Source: Flavobacterium terrigena (GTDB lineage Bacteria; Bacteroidota; Bacteroidia; Flavobacteriales; Flavobacteriaceae). From it: a stretch of DNA of 64,000 nt. The position numbers were made by a program, and so were the translations under genes. Below the pieces are notes generated by a model that ran no database searches, was not told where the DNA came from, and worked only from the letters and a program-made list of their open reading frames with translations. The DNA is taken from NCBI RefSeq assembly GCF_900108955.1, contig NZ_FNYA01000001.1, positions 558,001 to 622,000 of the forward strand. Direction: 5' to 3'. This document shows, piece by piece, positions 26,784 through 34,963 of the stretch (position 1 is its first letter; each line of letters starts with the position of its first letter).

Positions 26784-27647
26784 TTATGAATTGAAAATTT
26801 CTTCACACGTAAAAACTTCTTTTAGTCTCACCCCTTTTTCTGTTCTTTCAACAGTAATGATTTGATTATGTGCATCATGTTCTAAAAACAAGTAGTAATT
26901 ATTATCTGCAGCGGCATTCATAAACTTCGTTTTTTCGTCCAAAGTCAACAACGGGCGCGTATCGTAACCCATCACATAATTAATTGGAATATGTCCAGCA
27001 GTGGCTAACATATCGGCACAAAAAACAATCGTTTTTCCTTTATAATTAATGTGAGGTAACATTTGTTTTTCGGTATGACCATCTGCGAAAAATATTCCGA
27101 AACCTAATTCTGAAGTGCTTATAAAATCAGCGTCTGGTCGGTTGATAAATTTCAATTGTCCACTTTCTTGCATTGGAATAATATTTTCGTGTAAAAAAGA
27201 AGCTTTTTCACGAGAATTTGGTTTCGTTGCCCATTCCCAATGGTTTTCGTTACTCCAGAAATTAGCATTTTTAAACGCTACTTCAAAACCTGTTCTGTCT
27301 TTATTCCAAACTACCGAACCACCACAATGATCAAAATGCAAATGTGTCATAAAAACATCGGTAATATCATCTTTATGAAATCCAAGTTTGGCTAATGATT
27401 TATCTAAACTTTCATCGCCCCAAAGCGAATAATAACCAAAAAATTTATCCGATTGCTTATTCCCCATTCCGTTATCAATCAAAGTCAGTTTATTTCCGTC
27501 TTCAATTAATAAACATCTTGCGGCAATATCTATTAAATTATTTTCGTCAGCTGGATTGGTTTTGTTCCAAATTGTTTTAGGAACAACACCAAACATTGCG
27601 CCACCATCTAACTTAAAATTTCCTGCTTCTAATGGGTATAACTTCAT
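26784..27647 (-). CDS. MBL-fold metallo-hydrolase, lactonase-like
   Basis: A 287-aa metallo-beta-lactamase-fold enzyme. The metal motif is THLHFDHCGG near residue 100, with a later histidine in FFADGHTEKQ and an aspartate in FCADMLATAGH. The overall layout (IDNGMGNK before the motif, VMGYDTRPLLT near the C terminus) is like the N-acyl homoserine lactonase and quorum-quenching group, but the substrate cannot be told from sequence. No signal peptide. Cotranscribed with the MarR gene, so it may act on the effector sensed by that regulator. Confidence 0.88.
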   Translation of the reverse strand: MKLYPLEAGNFKLDGGAMFGVVPKTIWNKTNPADENNLIDIAARCLLIEDGNKLTLIDNGMGNKQSDKFFGYYSLWGDESLDKSLAKLGFHKDDITDVFMTHLHFDHCGGSVVWNKDRTGFEVAFKNANFWSNENHWEWATKPNSREKASFLHENIIPMQESGQLKFINRPDADFISTSELGFGIFFADGHTEKQMLPHINYKGKTIVFCADMLATAGHIPINYVMGYDTRPLLTLDEKTKFMNAAADNNYYLFLEHDAHNQIITVERTEKGVRLKEVFTCEEIFNS

Positions 27648-27728
27648 GTCTCAAAATTTTTAGCCAAATTACAAAAAAATCAATAAACAGAAACTATTGA
27701 AATATAAGTTATAAAAATGTTATCAAAC

Positions 27729-27759
27729 CTTGTAAAAAGCATTTTATGGTTTATCTTTG
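27729..27759 (+). promoter_or_regulatory. Bacteroidetes-type promoter of the suf operon
   Basis: CTTG at 27729-27732 and TATCTTTG at 27752-27759 match the Bacteroidota -33 (TTTG) and -7 (TAnnTTTG) elements with a 19-nt gap. Transcription would start near 27765, leaving a leader of about 110 nt before sufA. Confidence 0.6.
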
Positions 27760-27804
27760 CAGATAATCTATATGAATTCAAAATAATTATGGAATAGGCG
27801 AAGT

Positions 27805-27834
27805 AAAAAAGCATCTTATTTACAGATGTTTTTT
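27805..27834 (+). promoter_or_regulatory. Leader hairpin with T-run ahead of sufA
   Basis: AAAAAAGCATCT and AGATGTTTTTT can form a stem with a 7-nt loop and a T-run, inside the predicted untranslated leader of the suf transcript, 42 bp before the sufA start. It looks like an intrinsic terminator or attenuator. No peptide or known riboswitch fold is evident. Confidence 0.45.
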
Positions 27835-27876
27835 CGTGAATTACATAAATATATAAAAACAAATAATAACAAAGTT

Positions 27877-28206
27877 ATGATACAAGTATCTGAATCTGCA
27901 AGTAGAAAAATTGTTGATATGATGAAAGATGACGGTTTTGATGCTGCCATTGATTTCGTGCGAGTAGGCGTGAAAAGTGGTGGTTGTTCTGGTTTATCAT
28001 ATGAGCTAAAATTCGACAAAGAAATTGGTGAAAACGATAAAGTTTTTGAAGATAATAATATAAAAATTGCAGTTGAAAAAAAATCATTTTTGTATTTAGC
28101 AGGAACGATTTTAGAATATTCTGGCGGTTTAAACGGAAAAGGATTTGTTTTCAATAATCCGAATGCACAAAGAACTTGTGGATGTGGAGAGAGTTTCTCT
28201 CTATAA
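27877..28206 (+). CDS. sufA: A-type iron-sulfur carrier protein (SufA/IscA family)
   Basis: A 109-aa A-type carrier that receives Fe-S clusters from the SufBCD scaffold and hands them to apoproteins. The three invariant cysteines are present: GGCSGLSYEL and the C-terminal CGCGESF. I chose the ATG at 27877 (MIQVSESASRKI), which fits the family length; an upstream start at 27826 would add 17 residues read from the leader hairpin region. First gene of the suf operon, 10 bp ahead of sufB. Confidence 0.93.
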   Translation: MIQVSESASRKIVDMMKDDGFDAAIDFVRVGVKSGGCSGLSYELKFDKEIGENDKVFEDNNIKIAVEKKSFLYLAGTILEYSGGLNGKGFVFNNPNAQRTCGCGESFSL

Positions 28207-28216
28207 ATAAAAATAT

Positions 28217-29665
28217 ATGAGTAAATACACTGAAGACGACTTAAAAGTCGAATTAGAAAATAAAGAATACGAATACGGATTTTACACTGAATTAGAATCG
28301 GAAACGTTTCCTATTGGATTAAACGAAGACATTGTGCGCGCGATTTCTAAAAAGAAAAACGAGCCAGAATGGATGACCGATTGGCGTTTGCAAGCCTTCG
28401 CTGCTTGGAAAGAAATGGAAGAACCAGAATGGGCAAACGTAAATTATACGAAACCTGATTTTCAGGCTATCGCGTATTATTCAGCACCAAAAAAATCTGA
28501 TCCAAACAAAACATTAGACGATGTTGATGCGGAATTATTAGAAATGTACAAGAAATTGGGTATTTCTCTTGATGAGCAGAAAAAAATGAACAACATTGCA
28601 ATGGATATTGTTGTGGATTCTGTTTCTGTAGCAACAACATTCAAAAAGACTTTAGGAGAAAAAGGAATTATTTTCTGTCCAATTTCTGAAGCCATTCAAG
28701 AACATCCAGAATTAGTAAAAAAATATTTAGGTACAATTGTGCCTCAGAAAGATAATTTTTATGCAGCTTTAAATTCGGCAGTTTTCTCTGATGGAAGTTT
28801 CTGTTATATTCCAAAAGGCGTTCGTTGTCCAATGGAGTTATCAACATATTTCCGTATCAACCAAGGTGGAACTGGACAATTCGAAAGAACTTTAGTAATT
28901 GCCGATGAGGGAAGTTATGTATCTTACCTTGAAGGTTGTACAGCTCCAAGTCGTGATGAAAATCAATTACACGCTGCTGTTGTAGAGCTAATTGCTTTAG
29001 ATGACGCTGAAATAAAATATTCAACGGTTCAAAACTGGTATCCTGGGAATAAAGAAGGAAAAGGTGGAGTTTTCAACTTTGTAACAAAAAGAGGTTTATG
29101 CGAGAAAAACGCAAAAATATCTTGGACGCAAGTCGAAACAGGTTCTGCCGTAACTTGGAAATATCCATCTTGTGTATTGAAAGGTGATAATTCAATTGGT
29201 GAGTTCTACTCTATCGCAGTTACGAATAATTTCCAACAAGCAGATACAGGAACAAAAATGATTCACTTAGGTAAAAACACGAGATCAACCATTATTTCTA
29301 AAGGAATTTCGGCTGGTAAATCGCAAAATAGTTACCGTGGATTAGTACAAATTAGTAAAAACGCAGACAATGCTCGTAACTTTTCACAATGTGATAGTTT
29401 ATTAATGGGTAATAATTGTGGTGCACATACTTTCCCATATATCGAAAGTAAAAACACAAGTGCTAAAATTGAACACGAAGCAACGACTTCAAAAATTGGA
29501 GAAGACCAAGTGTTTTATTGCAACCAACGTGGAATTCCAACTGAAAAAGCGATTGCTTTAATTGTAAACGGTTTCAGTAAAGAAGTATTAAACAAATTAC
29601 CAATGGAATTTGCAGTGGAAGCTCAGAAATTATTGGAAATTAGTTTAGAAGGTTCTGTTGGATAA
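28217..29665 (+). CDS. sufB: Fe-S cluster assembly protein SufB
   Basis: A 482-aa scaffold subunit of the SufBC2D complex, in which clusters are built in the cytoplasm. Family blocks visible include [59 protein letters not shown], the cluster-region [19 protein letters not shown] and C-terminal [18 protein letters not shown]. Length is typical. It starts 10 bp after sufA. A repeat-rich spacer of 129 bp separates it from sufC. Confidence 0.97.
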   Translation: MSKYTEDDLKVELENKEYEYGFYTELESETFPIGLNEDIVRAISKKKNEPEWMTDWRLQAFAAWKEMEEPEWANVNYTKPDFQAIAYYSAPKKSDPNKTLDDVDAELLEMYKKLGISLDEQKKMNNIAMDIVVDSVSVATTFKKTLGEKGIIFCPISEAIQEHPELVKKYLGTIVPQKDNFYAALNSAVFSDGSFCYIPKGVRCPMELSTYFRINQGGTGQFERTLVIADEGSYVSYLEGCTAPSRDENQLHAAVVELIALDDAEIKYSTVQNWYPGNKEGKGGVFNFVTKRGLCEKNAKISWTQVETGSAVTWKYPSCVLKGDNSIGEFYSIAVTNNFQQADTGTKMIHLGKNTRSTIISKGISAGKSQNSYRGLVQISKNADNARNFSQCDSLLMGNNCGAHTFPYIESKNTSAKIEHEATTSKIGEDQVFYCNQRGIPTEKAIALIVNGFSKEVLNKLPMEFAVEAQKLLEISLEGSVG

Positions 29666-29794
29666 ATTTGTTTCAAGTTTCAGGTTTCAAGTTAAACCTG
29701 AAAAAAACAAGTATAAAGTAAAAAAATTAAAACAAGAGTTTAAAGAACAAGAAACAAAACAACTTGAAACTTTAAACCTGAAACAAAAATAAAT
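29666..29794. repeat. Inverted-repeat spacer between sufB and sufC
   Basis: The spacer opens with TTTGTTTCAAGTTTCAGGTT and closes with the near-complement ending ACCTGAAACAAA; AAACCTGAAA also recurs inside. It consists of degenerate copies of GTTTCAAGTTTCAGG on both strands. It can fold into a long hairpin in the suf mRNA. No ORF. Confidence 0.7.
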
Positions 29795-30544
29795 ATGTTA
29801 TCAATAAAAAATTTACACGCTTCAGTAGAAGATAAAGAAATATTAAAAGGAATTAATTTAGAAATTAAAGCTGGAGAAGTTCACGCTATTATGGGACCAA
29901 ATGGTGCCGGAAAAAGTACACTTTCTTCGATCATTGCTGGAAACGAAACGTATGAAGTTACAGCTGGAGAAATTCTTTTAGAAAACGAAGACATTTCAGA
30001 ATTAGCACCAGAAGAAAGAGCACACAAAGGTGTTTTCTTATCTTTTCAATATCCGGTAGAAATTCCTGGTGTTTCGGTAACTAACTTCATGAAAACGGCT
30101 ATCAACGAATCTCGTAAAGCACGTGGACAAGAAGATATGCCAGCTAATGAAATGCTAAAATTAATTCGTGAAAAATCTGAATTATTAGAAATTGACCGTA
30201 AATTTTTATCTCGTTCACTAAACGAAGGTTTTTCTGGTGGTGAGAAAAAACGTAACGAAATTTTTCAAATGGCGATGTTAGAACCAAAATTAGCTATTTT
30301 GGATGAAACAGATTCTGGTTTAGATATCGATGCGTTACGTATTGTAGCAAACGGTGTAAACAAATTGAAAAACGAAAAAAATGCGGTTTTAGTTATCACG
30401 CACTACCAACGTTTGTTAGATTATATTATTCCAGACTTCGTTCACGTTTTAATGGACGGAAAAATTGTAAAATCTGGTGATGCCTCTTTAGCATTAGAAT
30501 TAGAAGAAAAAGGTTACGATTGGATAAAAGCAGAAATTCAGTAA
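29795..30544 (+). CDS. sufC: Fe-S cluster assembly ATPase SufC
   Basis: A 249-aa ABC-type ATPase that powers SufBCD. Walker A is GPNGAGKST (about 35-43), the signature is [11 protein letters not shown], the SufC form of LSGGQ, and Walker B is [12 protein letters not shown]. The D-loop and [11 protein letters not shown] switch region also match SufC rather than transport ATPases. Cytoplasmic, no membrane segment. Middle gene of the suf operon. Confidence 0.97.
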   Translation: MLSIKNLHASVEDKEILKGINLEIKAGEVHAIMGPNGAGKSTLSSIIAGNETYEVTAGEILLENEDISELAPEERAHKGVFLSFQYPVEIPGVSVTNFMKTAINESRKARGQEDMPANEMLKLIREKSELLEIDRKFLSRSLNEGFSGGEKKRNEIFQMAMLEPKLAILDETDSGLDIDALRIVANGVNKLKNEKNAVLVITHYQRLLDYIIPDFVHVLMDGKIVKSGDASLALELEEKGYDWIKAEIQ

Positions 30545-30623
30545 ACAGTACTCAGTCTCAGTTTTCAGTCTCAGTAATCAAATTTCACTGCGACCGTAAA
30601 CCGCAAACTGCAAACTAAAAAAT
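30545..30623. repeat. Repeat-rich spacer between sufC and sufD
   Basis: The direct repeat CAGTCTCAGT occurs twice in 23 bp, preceded by a partial copy (CAGTACTCAG). It is followed by CCGCAAACTGCAAACT, a second short direct repeat. Such low-complexity spacers are seen elsewhere in the window between genes. No ORF. Confidence 0.6.
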
Positions 30624-31943
30624 ATGGAATTAAAAGAAAAATTAATATCGTCTTTTATGGCGTTCGAAGAAAAAATTGCTGATGTAAACACTGAATTACA
30701 CGACATTAGAACTTCGGCTATAAAAAACTTCGAAAATAAAGGTTTCCCAACTAAAAAAGAGGAAGCATGGAAATATACTTCGTTAAATGCTATTTTAAAA
30801 AATGACTTTAGTGTATTTGCAAAAAATGAAAATTCAGTTGAATTTGCTGATGTAAAAAAATACTTCTTAAATGATGTTGATACGTATAAAGTAATATTTA
30901 TTGATGGAAAATTCAGTTCGTATTTATCTTCAACAACTCATGATGGTTTAGATGTTTGTTTGATGTCTTCGGCGTTAACCAAACCAAAATACAAAATGGT
31001 TATTGATGCATATTTCAACCAAATCGCAAGTAAGGAAGAAAGTTTAACTTCATTAAACACAGCTTTTTCTCAAGAAGGAGCTTATATTCATGTTCCTAAA
31101 AGTAAAGTTGTAGAAAAACCAATTGAAATTATTTATTTTTCAACAGGTTCTGAAGCGGCGTTAATGACACAACCTCGTAATTTAGTTGTGGTTGGAGAAA
31201 ATTCTCATATCCAAATTGTAGAACGTCATCAGAGTTTAAATGATAATCCGGTTTTAACAAATTCGGTTACTGAAATTTTTGCTCAAAAACGTGCAATTGT
31301 TGACTATTATAAAATCCAGAATGATTTACAAACTGCGAATTTAATTGACAACACGTACATTTCTCAAAAACAAGACAGTCATGTTTCTGTACATACTTTC
31401 TCTTTCGGAGGAAATATCACTAGAAACAATTTAAATTTCTACCATCAAGGTGAACATATCGATTCGACTTTAAAAGGAATTACGATTATTGGCGACAAAC
31501 AACACGTAGATCATTATACTTTAGTGCAACACGCGACGCCAAATTGCGAAAGTCACCAGAATTATAAAACGATTTTAGATGGAAGTGCAACTGGTGTTTT
31601 CAACGGTAAAATTTTCGTAGAAAAAGAAGCGCAAAAAACAGATGCTTTCCAACAAAATAACAACATTTTATTAAGCGACAAAGCAACAATCAACGCAAAA
31701 CCACAATTAGAAATTTTTGCAGATGATGTAAAATGTTCTCATGGTTGTACGATTGGACAATTAGACGAAAACGCAATGTTTTACATGCAACAACGTGGAA
31801 TTGGTAAGAAAGAAGCTAAAGCATTATTGATGTATGCTTTCACAAGTGAAGTAACAAATAGTGTGAAAATTCCAGAATTAAGAGGAAAAATTGCTCGTAT
31901 TATTGCCGATAAATTAGGCGTAAATATGGGATTTGATATATAA
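30624..31943 (+). CDS. sufD: Fe-S cluster assembly protein SufD
   Basis: A 439-aa paralogue of SufB that completes the SufBC2D scaffold. Family features include FPTKKEEAWKYTSL near residue 41, the beta-helix core with FNGKIFVEKEAQKTDAFQQN, and the C-terminal DDVKCSHGCTIGQLDENAMF with the conserved cysteines and His, followed by YMQQRGIGKKEA. A terminator follows, so sufS and sufE are not in this operon. Confidence 0.96.
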   Translation: MELKEKLISSFMAFEEKIADVNTELHDIRTSAIKNFENKGFPTKKEEAWKYTSLNAILKNDFSVFAKNENSVEFADVKKYFLNDVDTYKVIFIDGKFSSYLSSTTHDGLDVCLMSSALTKPKYKMVIDAYFNQIASKEESLTSLNTAFSQEGAYIHVPKSKVVEKPIEIIYFSTGSEAALMTQPRNLVVVGENSHIQIVERHQSLNDNPVLTNSVTEIFAQKRAIVDYYKIQNDLQTANLIDNTYISQKQDSHVSVHTFSFGGNITRNNLNFYHQGEHIDSTLKGITIIGDKQHVDHYTLVQHATPNCESHQNYKTILDGSATGVFNGKIFVEKEAQKTDAFQQNNNILLSDKATINAKPQLEIFADDVKCSHGCTIGQLDENAMFYMQQRGIGKKEAKALLMYAFTSEVTNSVKIPELRGKIARIIADKLGVNMGFDI

Positions 31944-31961
31944 GGTATTCAAAAATAAATT

Positions 31962-31991
31962 AAAAAGCCGTCTTTTATGACGGTTTTTTTT
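31962..31991 (+). terminator. Terminator of the suf operon
   Basis: The stem CCGTC / GACGG, extended by A-T pairs around one mismatch, has a 6-nt loop and a run of eight T residues. It lies about 20 bp after the sufD stop. Confidence 0.75.
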
Positions 31992-32024
31992 ATTCAAAAA
32001 TGTAAATTGCATCAAAAATAAAAT

Positions 32025-32651
32025 ATGAAAAAAATAATATTTCTAGTTATAACAACCTTCATTACTTCGTTCACATTTGGACAAAATTTTGAAGGAAAAA
32101 TAATTTATAACAATACATTTAAAAGTAAAATTTCAAATATTACTGATGAACAATGGAGTGTTGTTATGGGTTCAAAATTTGAATATTTCATCAAAAATGG
32201 AAATTATAAAACTATCTCAAACGGCACAATATTTCAATGGCAACTTTATATCAATAAAGAAAATAAAATTTTTAACAAATTCGCAAATTCAACAAAAGCA
32301 CTTTGGATGGATGCCAGTAATAATGAAGATGAAATTCTAAAAACGGAAATCAATAAAAATGTAACAACACTTTTAGGGCATAAATGTGATGAACTTGTAT
32401 TAACATGTAAAAGTGGTGTTCAGAAATATTACTACAATTCTTCAGTTTTAAAAGCTGATGCGAGTCTGTTTACAAATCATAATTATGCGAATTGGAATCA
32501 ATTTTTAAAAACAACTAAAAGTTTATCATTAAAATCGATTATTGAAACTGATCAGTTTATTTTAGAAAGTATAGTTACAGAAATAATTCCGACAAAATTT
32601 GATTCGAAAACATTTGAAATTCCAGCTGGAATTGAAACAGCAAAACAATAA
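32025..32651 (+). CDS. Secreted protein of unknown function (GLPGLI/DUF4412-like)
   Basis: A 208-aa protein with a signal peptide (ends TFGQ). FEGKIIYNNTF at the mature N terminus and LGHKCDELVLTCKSGVQKYYY in the middle resemble the GLPGLI/DUF4412 group of small periplasmic proteins of Bacteroidota, which share a beta-rich fold of unknown role. C-terminal FEIPAGIE is also typical. It has its own spacer after the suf terminator and ends in a bidirectional terminator. Confidence 0.6.
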   Translation: MKKIIFLVITTFITSFTFGQNFEGKIIYNNTFKSKISNITDEQWSVVMGSKFEYFIKNGNYKTISNGTIFQWQLYINKENKIFNKFANSTKALWMDASNNEDEILKTEINKNVTTLLGHKCDELVLTCKSGVQKYYYNSSVLKADASLFTNHNYANWNQFLKTTKSLSLKSIIETDQFILESIVTEIIPTKFDSKTFEIPAGIETAKQ

Positions 32652-32654
32652 TAA

Positions 32655-32690
32655 AAAGAGCCGTCTTGATTAAATCGAGACGGCTTTCTT
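32655..32690. terminator. Bidirectional terminator before bcp
   Basis: The 8-bp stem AGCCGTCT / AGACGGCT with an 11-nt loop stands between the convergent secreted-protein gene and bcp, with A-rich left and T-rich right flanks. Confidence 0.75.
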
Positions 32691-32705
32691 AAAATATCTA
32701 TTTTT

Positions 32706-33155
32706 CTACAAAATCTGACTCGCGTGATCTTTTGTTTTTACTTTCGTAATCACATCAATAATAATTCCGTTTTCGTCAATTACGAAAGTGGTTCTGTGAA
32801 TACCATCAAATTCTCTTCCCATAAACTTTTTTGGTCCCCAAACACCAAACGCGTTAATCACAGATTTATCTTCATCAGCCAATAAAGCAAAAGGAAAACT
32901 ATACTTTTCTTCAAACTTTTTTTGCAATTTCACACTGTCCGCACTTACGCCTAATAATTCGTAATTATTCGCTTGAAAACGTTCATAATTATCACGTAAA
33001 TCACAAGCTTCTGCTGTACAACCTGGCGTGTTTGCTTTCGGATAAAAGAAAACAACCAACTTCTTACCATTATAATCTGCTAATGAATGTGTTTTACCGT
33101 TTTGATCGATTCCTGAAAAATCTGGAGCCTTATCTCCTATTTTTAAATGTGTCAT
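32706..33155 (-). CDS. bcp: Thioredoxin-dependent thiol peroxidase (Bcp/PrxQ)
   Basis: A 149-aa atypical 2-Cys peroxiredoxin that reduces hydroperoxides at the expense of thioredoxin. Peroxidatic Cys46 lies in NTPGCTAEAC and resolving Cys51 five residues later, as in E. coli Bcp. PKANTPGCT and GVSADSVKLQKKF are family blocks. I use the ATG at 33155 (MTHLKIGDKAPDFSG); the longer reading frame would prepend 22 residues that overlap the divergent nth start region. Cytoplasmic. Confidence 0.95.
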   Translation of the reverse strand: MTHLKIGDKAPDFSGIDQNGKTHSLADYNGKKLVVFFYPKANTPGCTAEACDLRDNYERFQANNYELLGVSADSVKLQKKFEEKYSFPFALLADEDKSVINAFGVWGPKKFMGREFDGIHRTTFVIDENGIIIDVITKVKTKDHASQIL

Positions 33156-33236
33156 TGTATATTTTTTGTTTAAAGTTTTTTTTGTTTGAAGTTTCAAGTT
33201 ATTTTTGATGTGAAAATACATTTCAAATATACTAAA

Positions 33237-33899
33237 ATGACTAAGAAAGAACGTGCAACATTTGTTATAAATACGTTAAACGAATTATATCCTGAAATTC
33301 CAATTCCATTAGACCATAAAGATCCCTATACTTTATTAATTGCCGTTTTACTTTCGGCTCAATGCACAGACGTTCGTGTCAATCAAATTACGCCAATTTT
33401 ATTTGCGAAAGCAGATAATCCATACGATATGATTAAAATGAGTATTGAAGAAATACAAGATATAATTCGTCCTTGCGGTTTATCACCAATGAAATCAAAA
33501 GGCATTCATGGTTTGTCACATATTTTAATTGATAAATATAATGGCGAAGTCCCACAAAGTTTTGAAGCTTTGGAAAGTTTACCAGCTGTCGGACATAAAA
33601 CTGCGAGTGTGGTAATGAGTCAGGCTTTTGGTGTCCCAGCTTTTCCGGTTGACACACACATTCACAGATTAATGTATCGTTGGAATTTAACTTCAGGAAA
33701 AAACGTGACTGAAACAGAAAAAGATGCGAAATCAATTTTCCCAGAAAGCACTTGGAACGATTTACATTTACAAATCATTTGGTACGGAAGAGAATATTCT
33801 CCAGCGCGTGGTTGGAGTTTAGACAAAGATATTATTACCAAAACAATTGGAAGAAAATCGGTTTTGAAAGAATATGAAATAAAAAATGCTCCGAAGTAA
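33237..33899 (+). CDS. nth: Endonuclease III lacking the [4Fe-4S] cluster motif
   Basis: A 220-aa HhH-GPD DNA glycosylase/AP lyase for oxidised pyrimidines. The helix-hairpin-helix LPAVGHKTASVV contains catalytic Lys121, and the aspartate is Asp139 in FPVDTHIHR. The usual C-terminal C-x6-C-x2-C-x5-C cluster ligands are missing: the tail reads GREYSPARGW then IGRKSVLKEYE with no cysteine. I recall the same tail in other Flavobacteriaceae. The start at 33237 (MTKKERATFV) fits the family; an earlier TTG would add 17 residues. Divergent from bcp. Confidence 0.93.
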   Translation: MTKKERATFVINTLNELYPEIPIPLDHKDPYTLLIAVLLSAQCTDVRVNQITPILFAKADNPYDMIKMSIEEIQDIIRPCGLSPMKSKGIHGLSHILIDKYNGEVPQSFEALESLPAVGHKTASVVMSQAFGVPAFPVDTHIHRLMYRWNLTSGKNVTETEKDAKSIFPESTWNDLHLQIIWYGREYSPARGWSLDKDIITKTIGRKSVLKEYEIKNAPK

Positions 33900-33914
33900 T
33901 TCCGAAGCATTTTT
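33883..33914. terminator. Hairpin at the nth stop codon
   Basis: AAAAATGCT pairs with AGCATTTTT around a 14-nt imperfect inner part; the nth TAA lies in the loop region. The A- and T-runs on both sides fit a bidirectional terminator for nth and the minus-strand small gene that ends at 33916. Confidence 0.65.
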
Positions 33915-33915
33915 A

Positions 33916-34059
33916 TCAATTTACAATGTTTTCAAAAGTCAGATTCCCAACTTTTACTATTTTCATTGCCTGCGAATAACTCAAAATAAAACTAACTGTT
34001 TCTTTACTGGGTTTCATTTCTTCAATTGATTTTCTTTTTTTAGAGTAGAGTTTTGCCAT
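33916..34059 (-). CDS. Small conserved-looking basic protein, 47 aa
   Basis: A short minus-strand frame starting ATG at 34059 and stopping TGA at 33916, 47 residues. It begins MAKLYSKKRKSIEE, has a helical middle with KPSKETVSFILSYSQAMKIVK, and ends GNLTFENIVN. The strongly basic N terminus and amphipathic helix are protein-like. I recall similar short proteins beside the ECF sigma gene in other Flavobacterium genomes, but could not check. It lies downstream of that sigma gene on the same strand, 63 bp away, so cotranscription is likely. Function unknown. Confidence 0.65.
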   Translation of the reverse strand: MAKLYSKKRKSIEEMKPSKETVSFILSYSQAMKIVKVGNLTFENIVN

Positions 34060-34122
34060 CTATACATTTAATTGTTTATTAAAGTATAACGTAAAAACTT
34101 CTCTATTATTGTGTTACATTAT

Positions 34123-34710
34123 TTAATTTGTCAAAATAATGCTATTTTTTTCAATTATTTTTCTCAGATTGATTACTGCATAACGCATTCTTCCCAAGGC
34201 AGTATTGATGCTCACGCCAGTAATCTCAGAAATTTCTTTAAAACTTAAATCTTCGTAAAAACGCATTTTAATTACTTCTCTTTGGTCTTCTGGTAATTGC
34301 TCTACAATTTTTCTAACATCTAATTCAACTTGATTTTCAATTAATTGATTTTCAATCGATAAACTAGAATCGGTCATAAAATTAAAAATACTATACTCGT
34401 CAGTTTCTCTCTGAAACGGCATTTTTTTATTATGACGGAAATAATCTATCACTAAATTTGAAGCAATACGCATTACCCAAGGTAAAAACTTACCTTCTTC
34501 ATTATATCCTTTTGTTCTTAAAGTTTTAATCACTTTAATAAAAGTATCTTGAAAAATATCATCACAAACTGATCTATCTTGGATTTTGGAATAAATAAAT
34601 CCATAAATCTTAGATTGATGTCTGTCAATTAAAATTTTTAAAGCAGATTCATCTCCACTAATGTAGTTGTGTAATAAAACCGCGTCTGGATTTTGTACAA
34701 TATTTGCCAT
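34123..34710 (-). CDS. ECF-type RNA polymerase sigma factor
   Basis: A 195-aa group 4 sigma factor. Region 2 shows IYGFIYSKIQDRSVCDDIFQDTF and FLPWVMRIASNLVIDYFR (about 30-100). Region 4 (about 130-185) has LPEDQREVIKMRFYEDLSFKEISEITGVSINTALGRMRYA. A variable linker lies between. No anti-sigma gene is adjacent; only the 47-aa gene follows. This sigma factor type next to uvrA is, from memory, a conserved arrangement in Flavobacteriaceae. Regulon unknown. Confidence 0.92.
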   Translation of the reverse strand: MANIVQNPDAVLLHNYISGDESALKILIDRHQSKIYGFIYSKIQDRSVCDDIFQDTFIKVIKTLRTKGYNEEGKFLPWVMRIASNLVIDYFRHNKKMPFQRETDEYSIFNFMTDSSLSIENQLIENQVELDVRKIVEQLPEDQREVIKMRFYEDLSFKEISEITGVSINTALGRMRYAVINLRKIIEKNSIILTN

Positions 34711-34963
34711 AAATATACCTCTTAGATTTTGAGAATAATGTTTCTAAAAAAAGTATTTTTATGTTATAAGCAAATTTGTTTTTGAGATTAGTAAGAGCAA
34801 ATATAATGTTAAATATTTCATAAAAACAAATATTTTATACAAATTTAACATTTTTAGCACAATAAATCTAAATTTAATGCAAAACATTTTTATCAAATTT
34901 GGGATTTCTTAATTCAAAAAATGGTAGTTATTATTTGTATCTTTGCAAAAATTCGCTTTTTGT
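34711..34963. other. Divergent intergenic region, sigma factor / uvrA
   Basis: This AT-rich 253-bp spacer holds a 10-bp perfect inverted repeat (AATGTTAAAT at 34805-34814, ATTTAACATT at 34843-34852) with AAATATTT repeated inside it, followed by T residues. The uvrA promoter motif is at its right end. No ORF. Confidence 0.5.
34938..34945 (+). promoter_or_regulatory. Candidate -7 element upstream of uvrA
   Basis: TATCTTTG fits the Bacteroidota -7 consensus TAnnTTTG and lies 18 bp before the chosen uvrA start. I could not find a good -33 TTTG at the expected distance, so support is limited to one box. Confidence 0.45.
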
